Shown one piece after another: positions 1-6,530 of a stretch of 6,668 bases of DNA. A program made the translations under genes and the position numbers. Source of the stretch: Sedimenticola sp. (GTDB taxonomy: Bacteria; Pseudomonadota; Gammaproteobacteria; Chromatiales; Chromatiaceae). Position 1 is the stretch's first letter, and every line of letters begins with the position of its first letter. The stretch is taken from positions 1 through 6,668 of the forward strand of contig JALULB010000366.1 of assembly GCA_027041035.1 (NCBI GenBank). Reading direction: 5' to 3'. Under the pieces are notes generated by a model. The model had not been told where the DNA came from. It saw nothing but the letters and a program-made list of their open reading frames with translations, and made no database searches.

Positions 1-379
1 CGATCACGGCGAAACGGTCCGCCTGGGCCATCAGCGCGTCCCGGTCGGCCGGCGAATTGGCGCGTAGCAGAAGCTCCTGCGCATCGACGAAATCAGCCAA
101 CTCGGCGAGCCGCCCGGCGGCTGGCCCGCAATCCGCCAACCGCTTGCACAACGGATGTCGCGCCTCGCCGGCGGCCAGACGCTCGATCTCCTCGCGCCAC
201 CAGTTCAGCTTCATCGCCGCGACACTCGGCTCGGTGATGCGTTCCGGCGTCTCGGCGATCACCTCGGCCAACTCGTAGAGTAAAACCAATGTATCGCGCC
301 TGTCGCGCGGCGCATGACGCGCGGCATGCCAGGCGGGATGCAGGGGGGTAAGACGGCTGATGGTGGGGTAAGGGTCCAT
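1..379 (-). CDS. Squalene/phytoene synthase family protein, divergent, N-terminal part (C-terminus beyond window)
   Basis: Reading the minus strand from an ATG at 379-377 gives 126 open codons that continue past position 1. The protein starts MDPYPTISRLTPLHPAW. The segment VAAMKLNWWREEIERL (residues 53-68), followed by a G..RHPL block (71-77), closely matches the KLAWWREE...G...HPL signature of the squalene/phytoene synthase (trans-isoprenyl diphosphate synthase) superfamily. Family members join two prenyl diphosphates using two aspartate-rich motifs. The first of these (DDxxD type) should lie just before the KLxWW block, but here that stretch reads LYELAEVIAETPERITEP, with no aspartate. This suggests a non-catalytic or altered paralogue, as in the NDUFAF6-type branch of the superfamily; that is inference. 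The second motif is outside the window. No good Shine-Dalgarno sequence precedes the ATG. It is the only ATG in this frame from here back into the intergenic region, and the reading starts at the usual distance from the family core. Family assignment is fairly sure; function is not. Confidence 0.8.
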   Translation of the reverse strand, partial: MDPYPTISRLTPLHPAWHAARHAPRDRRDTLVLLYELAEVIAETPERITEPSVAAMKLNWWREEIERLAAGEARHPLCKRLADCGPAAGRLAELADFVDAQELLLRANSPADRDALMAQADRFAVI

Positions 380-490
380 TGAGACATGGCCGGTCGCTTG
401 GTGTGTGGGGAACCCTAATGGAATCGCGGGTGGGGGGCAAACCGGTCGGGACAGCCGCGTGCCGGGTTGGCCAGGACCGTTGGAAACAAG

Positions 491-525
491 TTGAAACGAT
501 TCACAAACCCAGCGTGGGATATGAT
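491..525 (+). promoter_or_regulatory. Possible promoter elements upstream of the efflux operon (weak)
   Basis: The 191-base divergent gap (380-570) must hold the start signals for the efflux operon and for the minus-strand gene. The best -10-like hexamer on the plus strand is TATGAT at 520-525, 45 bases before the adaptor ATG. Two -35-like hexamers precede it: TTGAAA at 491-496 (spacer 23) and TTCACA at 500-505 (spacer 14). Neither spacing is normal for sigma70, so one of them may work only with an activator, or this may be chance in an A/T-richer stretch. I see no convincing inverted-repeat operator in the gap, and no regulator gene is adjacent. Confidence 0.25.
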
Positions 526-570
526 GCTCTGTCGCTGACCAACTGTCTGCCTGAGCGGTGCGCCCAATCA

Positions 571-1953
571 ATGAAAAAAATTCTGCAAATGAAGTTCATC
601 CTGCCGCTGATCGTGGTGTTCGCGCTGGGGCTGGTGGTGTTCAAGGTGAAGACCAAGGCGCCGATCGCGCACCAGGATGTCGGTTATCCCGTTCGGACGG
701 TGGAGGTGATGACACTGCGCCGGATTCCTTATCGCTCGCATGCCACGGGTTACGGGAATGTGGAACCCAAGGTGTCGATCAAGGCGAAGGCCGAGGTCAG
801 CGGCAGGATCGTGTATATCCATCCACGGCTCGGAAAGGGCGCGAGCCTGCCGAAGGGCACGGTGGTATTGCGTATCGAGCCGACGACCTTCCAGTTTTCG
901 CTGGAGCAGAGCAAGGCCGGGTTGTCGGGTAGTGAATCAAGCCTGCGACAGTTGGAAGCCGAGGAGGCGAGTACTCGCCAGCTGTTGAAGATCGCGCGCA
1001 AGAATCTGCGTGTTCAGAAACAGGAATATCAACGTGTGCAAAAGATCTGGAAGAAAAAGCTGATTGCCCGTTCCAGCGTGGATGCGGAGGAACAGAAGGT
1101 GCTGCAATTGCAGCAGCAGGTGGCGGATCTACAGGGCAAGCTGAAGGGCTACGATAGCCGCAAGGCGGCGCTGCGCGCGCAAATCAGCCAGTCGAAAACC
1201 CAGGTTGCGCAGACCGAGGATACCCTGGGGCGAACTGAGATCCGCTTGCCGATCGATGCGCGTATCGGCGAGGTGTTTGTCGAGAAGGGTGAGTTCACGG
1301 CGGTTGGCGCGGAGCTGTTCGAGGCGTTGGGAACGGATGCGGTGGAGATCACGGCTGAACTGCCCACGCGTCTGTTTCGTCCCTTGTTGATCGACCAAAG
1401 GCATCGGCGCGTGAACCCGGCCAATCCGGAAGATTTCTGGAGTATCCTCGATTCCCTTAAGCTGGAGGCCCGGGTACGCCTGGTGGGCTTTCCCGAGGCC
1501 GTGCATTGGCGGGGCAAGCTGCTGCGGATCAGTGAATCCATCGACCCGCGTCGTGATACGGTTGGCTTGGTGGTGCAGGTTGATAAGCCCTACGCGGGGG
1601 TGATTCCGGGAGAACGTCCGCCATTGCTGAAGGGGATGTTTGCCGCAGTGAGCTTTTATGCGCCGGCAAGGCCCATGCTGGTGATTCCACTCGAGGCGTT
1701 GCATGAAGGGCGTGTGTTTGTCGTGGGGAAAGACAACGATCTGCGCATCCGAGCGATCGAGATCCTCTATCGTCAGGGCAGGTTCGTGGTGGTGAAGCAG
1801 GGCCTGGAGGCGGGTGAGCGCATCATCGTCAGCGATGTGATTCCGGTGATCGAGGGTCTGCCGCTGAAGCCGCGGCCCGCGCGAGCCTTTGTCCAGCGTT
1901 TTGTCGCCGCCGCCACGGGTGGAACGGCTGGCCGATACGGGATGGAAGAATGA
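571..1953 (+). CDS. RND efflux periplasmic adaptor (membrane fusion protein, HlyD/AcrA-like)
   Basis: This 460-residue protein links an inner-membrane RND pump to an outer-membrane channel. Residues 1-7 are a short basic start (MKKILQM). Residues 8-25 are a hydrophobic anchor with no lipobox cysteine, so it is probably held by an uncleaved membrane segment. The first lipoyl half lies at about 68-105 (VSIKAKAEVSGRIVYI). A Gln/Lys/Glu-rich coiled-coil hairpin spans about 112-220. The second lipoyl half lies at 221-253 (RTEIRLPIDARIGEVFVEKG). The beta-barrel and membrane-proximal domains follow, with the typical SESIDPRRDT at 321-330 and VIPLEAL at 371-377. Length is slightly above the usual 350-420, partly from an insertion around 272-298. 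The frame is open upstream to 379, but the ATG at 571 places the basic start and membrane segment correctly at the N-terminus. Only a poor GAG/GCGG-type ribosome site precedes it. The gene overlaps the permease gene by four bases. The substrate cannot be read from the sequence. Confidence 0.93.
   Translation: MKKILQMKFILPLIVVFALGLVVFKVKTKAPIAHQDVGYPVRTVEVMTLRRIPYRSHATGYGNVEPKVSIKAKAEVSGRIVYIHPRLGKGASLPKGTVVLRIEPTTFQFSLEQSKAGLSGSESSLRQLEAEEASTRQLLKIARKNLRVQKQEYQRVQKIWKKKLIARSSVDAEEQKVLQLQQQVADLQGKLKGYDSRKAALRAQISQSKTQVAQTEDTLGRTEIRLPIDARIGEVFVEKGEFTAVGAELFEALGTDAVEITAELPTRLFRPLLIDQRHRRVNPANPEDFWSILDSLKLEARVRLVGFPEAVHWRGKLLRISESIDPRRDTVGLVVQVDKPYAGVIPGERPPLLKGMFAAVSFYAPARPMLVIPLEALHEGRVFVVGKDNDLRIRAIEILYRQGRFVVVKQGLEAGERIIVSDVIPVIEGLPLKPRPARAFVQRFVAAATGGTAGRYGMEE
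1939..1953 (+). promoter_or_regulatory. Start-stop overlap (ATGA) with weak ribosome site, translational coupling
   Basis: The permease ATG (1950-1952) overlaps the adaptor TGA stop (1951-1953) as ATGA. The only Shine-Dalgarno-like bases are GGGA at 1939-1942, seven bases from the start, and a GGAAG at 1944-1948 that is too close to serve. Weak initiation signals with an overlapping stop suggest that the permease is translated by ribosomes finishing the adaptor, which would keep the two subunits in a fixed ratio. Confidence 0.7.
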
Positions 1954-4900
1954 TTCGCTATTTCGCTGTTCATCCGACGGCCGCCAACATTCTGATGCTG
2001 GCGGTCATCGCCATCGGGTTGTTTTCACTTCAGCACCTGAACAAGGAATCCTTTCCGGTACTCAAGCAAAGCAAGGTGCAGGTATCGGTGGTCTACCCTG
2101 GCGCCAGCCCCGCCGATGTGGAGGAGGGAATCTGCAATCCGTTGGAGGATGCGACCGACGGTATCAGTTTCCTGAAGGAACAGGTTTGCGATGCCCGGGA
2201 CAATATCGGCATCTTCACCCTGGAGATGCGCGAGCAGGGCGATATCCGGCAGTTTACCGATGACATCAAGGTGGCCCTCGACGGTATTCAGAACTTTCCC
2301 GACGCGGTGGAGGACCCAGTCACCACCCAACTCGGGCGTACCAGCAAGGTGGTCAGCGTGGCCATCACGGCCGACCGGCTGACCACTTCCGAACTCAAGG
2401 ATCTGGCGGAGTATTACCGCAATCGTATGCTGGCCGACGCGCGTATTCCGATGGTGAGGGTGACGGGTTTTTCCACCCATCAACTGCAAGTGTTGGTGTC
2501 GGCGCGGAATCTGCGCAAGTACAACCTGAGCGTGCGGGATCTTGCGAATCTGATCGGCGCGCAGAGCATTGAGCTGCCCGCGGGAACGCTGGAAACAGCC
2601 CAAAAGAATTACCAGATCCGTTTCGAGAATTTGCGAAAGAGTCCGGATGCGCTGCGTGACCTGGTGATTCTGAATACAGCCGAGGGTGGCGAGATCCGTC
2701 TTGGCGATATTGCCCGGGTGCAAGACCGTTTCGAGAACCGGGAGGAAAGCATCACTTTGAACGGAAAGCCCGCCGCCATACTTCAGATCAGCAAGAACAC
2801 CAGCGACGACACGCTGAAGGTATACGATGCCGTGGCCGGGTTTGTTGAACGCGAGAATGCGATCCTGCCGGCGAGCACCCGACTGACCATTACCCAGGAC
2901 ATGGCGGCTGGGGTGCGGGATCGCCTGCGCCTGTTGTTGAAGAACGGCTGGCAGGGATTGTTGCTGGCGGGGTTTGCGTTGTTCCTGTTCTTCAATTGGC
3001 GCTACACCTTCTGGGTGGCACTGGGGCTGCCAATCTCGTTTCTTGGCGGTCTGGCGCTGATGGTGGTATTCGGGATCAGTGTCAATATGATTTCGATGAT
3101 CGCGCTGTTGATGGCCATTGGTATCCTGATGGATGATGCCATCGTTATCTCCGAAAGCATTGAACACGAATACGCCAAGGGCAAGATGCCGTTGGATGCC
3201 GCTGTCGATGGTACGAAAAAGGTCTTTCGCGGCGTGTTTTCCTCCTACCTGACCTCGGCGTTTCTGTTCGGTAGCCTGTTGATGATGAAGGGCGACATCG
3301 GACAGATTCTTGGCGTGCTGCCAGTGGTGTTGCTGTCGGTGCTCAGCGTATCGTTGATCGAGGCGATGCTGGTGTTGCCGCATCATCTGAAGCATTCGCT
3401 CGAACGTGCGCGCGACAGCCGTCGCCCGGCTTGGCGAATGACGTTGGAGAACGGTTTCCTGCGCATGCGTGACGGCGTTGGGCGCGCGACGCACCTGGCG
3501 ATACGCTACCGTTACCTCACCGTGGGTCTGGCGCTGGCGATGCTGATCTTCTCGGTTGGACTGATAGCCACCGGCACGGTGAAGTTCAAGGCGTTTCCCG
3601 ACCTGGAAGGCAATACCGTCGACGCGCGCGTATTGCTGCCACAGGGAACGCCGCTGGAAGAAACCCGGGCCGTGGTCGCCACCTTGCTGAAGGCCTTGGC
3701 GAAAACCAACGCGGAATTGAGCGAGAGCGAACCGGAGCCGCTGGTAAGAAACGTTCAGGTGGCGTTTGGCGTACATGCGGATGTACCGGAAAGCGGTACG
3801 CATCTGGCCACGATCACCCTGGATGTGTTGAACACGGAGGTGCGGCACACGCCGATGTCCGAACTCACCCGGCGCTGGCGGGAGAACAGCGGAGATCTGC
3901 CGAATGTCATCGGCATTCAGTTCCGCGAGCCGCGGGTTGGCCCGGCGGGACGGGCGATTCATGTCCGCCTGAGCGGGGAGGATCTTGATCGATTGTCGCA
4001 AGCCTCCTGGGCGGTACGGAACTGGCTACGCGGCTATGCCGGCGTGTCGAACCTGCTCGATGATCTGCGTCCCGGCAAACCACAGTTTTCGGTAACGCTG
4101 CTACCCGGCGCGCTGAGCGCCGGAGTGGATGCGCGCGAAATCTCCGCGCAACTGCGCGCCGCCTATCAAGGGCAGAAGATCACCGATATCTACGCCGGAC
4201 GCGAAGCCTATGAGGTAGTCGCCAAACTGGATCGGGACCCGAACCGGCAATTGGATGATTTCGACAGCTTCTTCATTTTTCCCCAACAGGGGGATGCAAT
4301 TCCGTTGAGTCGTGTTGCCCATGTGGACGAGAAACGTGAGTTCGCTCGTATCGGTCATGTCAACCATCAGCGTACGCTGAATGTCTATGGCGATGTCGAT
4401 CCGGCGCTGGCGAATACCTCGGAGGTCATTGCTGGTCTGCAAAAGCATCTTCTCCCTCGATTACGCAAGCGGTACCCGGATATCCGCTTCCACTTCAAGG
4501 GTGAAGTGGAAAACGGTACCGAAACCAAACTGTCGATTCTCAGCGGTTTTGGCCTTGGTGCCCTGGCGGTGTTTCTGTTGCTCAGCCTGCAATTTCGCAA
4601 CTATCGCGAGCCGTTCATCGTGCTGTTGAATATACCGCTGGCGTTGATCGGCGCGATCTGGGGGCATTTCATCATGGGGCTGGATTTCACCCTGCCGAGC
4701 ATGATCGGCTTTGTCTCGTTGGCGGGCGTGGTGGTGAACGATTCCATTCTGCTGGTGGAGTTCGTCAAATACCGGGTGAGTGAAGGCATGCTGTTTCATG
4801 ATGCCGCGCGCCAGGCAGTGCGCGATCGCTTCCGCGCCATCTTCCTGACTTCGGTCACCACCGTGGCGGGCATGACCCCATTGCTGTTCGAGACCAGTAG

Positions 4901-5060
4901 CCAGGCGCTGATACTGGTGCCCTTGGTCACCAGTATCGTATTCGGCATGCTGACCTCCACATTGCTGATCATGCTGGTACTGCCGGCGTCTTACAGCATT
5001 ATGGAGGACATGGGGTTGCTGCGGAGGAATGATATGGAAGCGATACCATCGAGCGCGTGA
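1950..5060 (+). CDS. RND family efflux transporter permease (AcrB/HAE1-like inner-membrane pump)
   Basis: This 1036-residue protein has the full length and two-fold design of proton-driven RND pumps, which work as inner-membrane trimers. Membrane segments lie at about 13-30 (TM1), 335-478 (TM2-6), 521-541 (TM7) and 862-1013 (TM8-12). Two large periplasmic regions separate them, about 31-333 and 543-860, holding the porter and docking domains. TM4 carries the paired aspartates of the proton relay, GILMDDAIVISES, with D395 and D396. TM10 reads GVVVNDSILLVEF, so the AcrB Lys940 position is Asn930, followed by Asp931. This variation is known in other RND subfamilies. The N-terminus (IRYFAVHPTAANILML) is typical of the subgroup that exports organic compounds rather than the CusA metal group, but the substrate is not determinable. 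It follows the adaptor gene with an ATGA overlap. No outer-membrane factor follows. The C-terminus ends normally about 23 residues after TM12. Confidence 0.96.
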   Translation: MIRYFAVHPTAANILMLAVIAIGLFSLQHLNKESFPVLKQSKVQVSVVYPGASPADVEEGICNPLEDATDGISFLKEQVCDARDNIGIFTLEMREQGDIRQFTDDIKVALDGIQNFPDAVEDPVTTQLGRTSKVVSVAITADRLTTSELKDLAEYYRNRMLADARIPMVRVTGFSTHQLQVLVSARNLRKYNLSVRDLANLIGAQSIELPAGTLETAQKNYQIRFENLRKSPDALRDLVILNTAEGGEIRLGDIARVQDRFENREESITLNGKPAAILQISKNTSDDTLKVYDAVAGFVERENAILPASTRLTITQDMAAGVRDRLRLLLKNGWQGLLLAGFALFLFFNWRYTFWVALGLPISFLGGLALMVVFGISVNMISMIALLMAIGILMDDAIVISESIEHEYAKGKMPLDAAVDGTKKVFRGVFSSYLTSAFLFGSLLMMKGDIGQILGVLPVVLLSVLSVSLIEAMLVLPHHLKHSLERARDSRRPAWRMTLENGFLRMRDGVGRATHLAIRYRYLTVGLALAMLIFSVGLIATGTVKFKAFPDLEGNTVDARVLLPQGTPLEETRAVVATLLKALAKTNAELSESEPEPLVRNVQVAFGVHADVPESGTHLATITLDVLNTEVRHTPMSELTRRWRENSGDLPNVIGIQFREPRVGPAGRAIHVRLSGEDLDRLSQASWAVRNWLRGYAGVSNLLDDLRPGKPQFSVTLLPGALSAGVDAREISAQLRAAYQGQKITDIYAGREAYEVVAKLDRDPNRQLDDFDSFFIFPQQGDAIPLSRVAHVDEKREFARIGHVNHQRTLNVYGDVDPALANTSEVIAGLQKHLLPRLRKRYPDIRFHFKGEVENGTETKLSILSGFGLGALAVFLLLSLQFRNYREPFIVLLNIPLALIGAIWGHFIMGLDFTLPSMIGFVSLAGVVVNDSILLVEFVKYRVSEGMLFHDAARQAVRDRFRAIFLTSVTTVAGMTPLLFETSSQALILVPLVTSIVFGMLTSTLLIMLVLPASYSIMEDMGLLRRNDMEAIPSSA

Positions 5061-5063
5061 TAC

Positions 5064-5078
5064 CGGGGTGACGTGGCA
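5064..5078 (+). repeat. 15-bp exact direct repeat, copy 1 (intergenic)
   Basis: CGGGGTGACGTGGCA lies just after the permease stop codon and recurs exactly at 5305-5319 inside the beta-helix gene. The flanks of the two copies differ. It could be a trace of a small duplication or chance similarity. Confidence 0.6.
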
Positions 5079-5113
5079 ATCACCATCCGCCAGACCGATG
5101 ATGATGGGCGTCC

Positions 5114-5142
5114 GGGAATGCTTATCGATAGGCTGCTAGAAT
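5114..5142 (+). promoter_or_regulatory. Possible weak promoter in the permease/beta-helix gap
   Basis: The 113-base gap contains TAGAAT at 5137-5142, a five-of-six match to the sigma70 -10 element, 31 bases before the beta-helix ATG. The hexamer 17 bases upstream (GGGAAT, 5114-5119) is a poor -35. An 8-base palindrome, TATCGATA, sits at 5123-5130 between them. No strong terminator lies between the permease stop and this point, so read-through from the pump operon is an equally good explanation for expression. Confidence 0.25.
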
Positions 5143-5173
5143 GCAGTTCTCGAATCAATGGCGGTAAGTTCCC

Positions 5174-6451
5174 ATGCGTTTTATTTTCTTGCTCCCGATA
5201 TTATGCGCGTGGTCTTTTGTCGCCATGTCGGCCGCGATCGACGTGGATCGATGCGAACGCGGGTTCGATGGCTGCTACCTCTGGTCTCCCGAGGCCCAGG
5301 CGGACGGGGTGACGTGGCAGAAGGCGGTGGGTCGGGCGAAGCGACGTTTGCTGGTTTCCGCGGGCGAGTACGACATTGTCACCGCGCCTTTCATCGGCGG
5401 TCGCGATAGCCTGAGTATTATCGGCCTCGGCGAGGTCACGTTGCGCGCGGGTAAGCGGATGGGTACCTTCATTGGCTATGGCGACACGAACAAGGGCACG
5501 TTGCGCATCGAGAATATCCACCTGGACGGCGGGTGGAAAATCGGCAATTGCATCTATGCCGGGTCGGCGATCAACAAGCAGCATATCGTGCTGAAGGATG
5601 TGGAGCTGTATCGCTGCGGCCATGGCCTGATGGGGGCCAACGAGCACTGGGGTGGTCGAGATGCCATCGACAACCTGGATGACAGCTACCTGCTGGACAA
5701 TGTGGATTGTCATGCGTCCACCAGCCATTGCATCTATATCGATCGAAGCGCGAAGGCCGAAGTGCGTAACAGCCGCTTCTACGATCCGGGCAACGGCAAG
5801 CATGCGTTGAAGGTGATTTCCTGGGAGATCGATGTGCACGACAACCAGGTCAGCAATGCCATGCTGGATGGTTCCGCGAGTCGGACCACCGGTAATGCGA
5901 CATTGTCCCTGGTGAGCTGCCAGATCGGCCGGGTGGCCGACAATATACTCGTGTTTCGCTATGACCGTGGCAGTGCGTCCAGGGGCAATGGCACCGGCGG
6001 GAACGTGCTGGACAAGCAACCCCGCTGGGTTCTTTCCGGTTGTGACAAGCCGCCCTACGCATCGCCGACCAACTGGTCCGAGACCTATTGGGAGGACAAG
6101 TCGCGGCGTTATGTCACCGAGGTCAGTGGCAACACCTTTCGTCTCTTCGGTGACAAGCGCGAACGCGTGGGCTTGCGGCTGGTGGTCAACCAGGGAACCT
6201 TGCCGATGACGGTTGTCGTGGCTGGCAATACGCGCCTGAAGACCCTGCCGAGGCCGGCGGGCTGGTATGAGCGGAGTATCGCGCATGTGCACGGCAACCA
6301 TTTCGAGGGCGCCAAGGGTGGCCGCTGGCCGGATCGTGTCTGCGTCAGCAAGTATTGGGGACAACTGCTCCCCGAGGCGCAACTCGACCCACCACTGCCC
6401 AAGCCGGTGCCGAAGATGGTCGACGGTCCGGACTGCGCCATCCGGTTTTGA
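5174..6451 (+). CDS. Exported right-handed parallel beta-helix protein, cysteine-rich, function unknown
   Basis: This 425-residue protein has a clear signal peptide: MRF, a hydrophobic core at 4-18, and a likely cut after MSA at about residue 20. It is therefore expected in the periplasm or outside the cell. From about residue 78 to 380 it shows the pectate-lyase-like beta-helix pattern. Short strands are broken by turns of the form xNx-hydrophobic: IENIHL (112-117), LDNVDC (174-179), VRNSRF (197-202), VSGNTF (317-322), VAGNTR (349-354) and VHGNHF (372-377). Two rungs share CIY (126-128 and 186-188). The mature part has ten cysteines (27, 34, 126, 148, 179, 186, 249, 290, 390, 421), which fits disulfide bonding after export. 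The C-terminus is proline-rich (405-413). I recognise no catalytic motif, so lyase, hydrolase or simple binding roles cannot be separated. The ATG at 5174 is chosen for the signal peptide; only a weak TAAG precedes it at 5165-5168. The gene lies 113 bases after the permease gene in the same direction. Confidence 0.85.
   Translation: MRFIFLLPILCAWSFVAMSAAIDVDRCERGFDGCYLWSPEAQADGVTWQKAVGRAKRRLLVSAGEYDIVTAPFIGGRDSLSIIGLGEVTLRAGKRMGTFIGYGDTNKGTLRIENIHLDGGWKIGNCIYAGSAINKQHIVLKDVELYRCGHGLMGANEHWGGRDAIDNLDDSYLLDNVDCHASTSHCIYIDRSAKAEVRNSRFYDPGNGKHALKVISWEIDVHDNQVSNAMLDGSASRTTGNATLSLVSCQIGRVADNILVFRYDRGSASRGNGTGGNVLDKQPRWVLSGCDKPPYASPTNWSETYWEDKSRRYVTEVSGNTFRLFGDKRERVGLRLVVNQGTLPMTVVVAGNTRLKTLPRPAGWYERSIAHVHGNHFEGAKGGRWPDRVCVSKYWGQLLPEAQLDPPLPKPVPKMVDGPDCAIRF
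5305..5319 (+). repeat. 15-bp exact direct repeat, copy 2 (inside the beta-helix gene)
   Basis: This is identical to 5064-5078. Here it encodes the GVTWQ stretch at about residues 45-49 of the beta-helix protein, upstream of the helix rungs. Confidence 0.6.
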
Positions 6452-6467
6452 TTTCCGCCGGCGCGGC

Positions 6468-6496
6468 TTGCCAGCCTACCGCTCGGGACTTACACT
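6468..6496 (+). promoter_or_regulatory. Sigma70-type promoter for the redoxin gene
   Basis: TTGCCA at 6468-6473 (five of six matches to TTGACA) is followed, after an ideal 17-base spacer, by TACACT at 6491-6496 (four of six matches to TATAAT). It lies between the beta-helix stop codon and the redoxin ribosome site. Transcription would start near 6503, giving a leader of about 28 bases. This suggests the redoxin gene is transcribed on its own. Confidence 0.55.
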
Positions 6497-6514
6497 GCGC
6501 GCCAAACTACTTCA

Positions 6515-6520
6515 AAGGAG
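6515..6520 (+). promoter_or_regulatory. Ribosome binding site for the redoxin gene
   Basis: AAGGAG at 6515-6520 is ten bases before the ATG at 6531. It is the strongest Shine-Dalgarno sequence in the window and fixes the start of the last gene. Confidence 0.75.
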
Positions 6521-6530
6521 AGTCCCTCGC

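Noticed and set aside
343..374. G-rich stretch near the start of the synthase-like gene as a G-quadruplex
   Set aside because: It has only three runs of three or more G (343-348, 365-368, 372-374), fewer than the four normally needed, and lies in coding sequence where the bases encode proline-rich residues.
93..440. Minus-strand open frame of 115 codons at the left end
   Set aside because: It overlaps the synthase-like gene in another frame of the same strand; only the frame starting at 379 gives the KLNWWREE family signature.
379..570. Upstream extension of the adaptor gene to an earlier ATG
   Set aside because: The frame is open, but the added 64 residues resemble no adaptor and would bury the basic start and membrane anchor, which sit correctly behind the ATG at 571.
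2025..4001. Long open frame (658 codons) on the minus strand opposite the permease gene
   Set aside because: It lies wholly within the confident RND permease gene, its product is Gln/His/Arg-rich with no recognisable domain, and long antisense frames are expected in GC-rich genes.
5067..5084. Hairpin GGTGA/TCACC after the permease stop as a terminator
   Set aside because: The stem has only five pairs with an eight-base loop, and no T-run follows.
5201..6382. Minus-strand open frame of 393 codons opposite the beta-helix gene
   Set aside because: It has no signal peptide or recognisable family, whereas the plus-strand frame has a clear signal peptide and beta-helix repeats. I treat it as a shadow.
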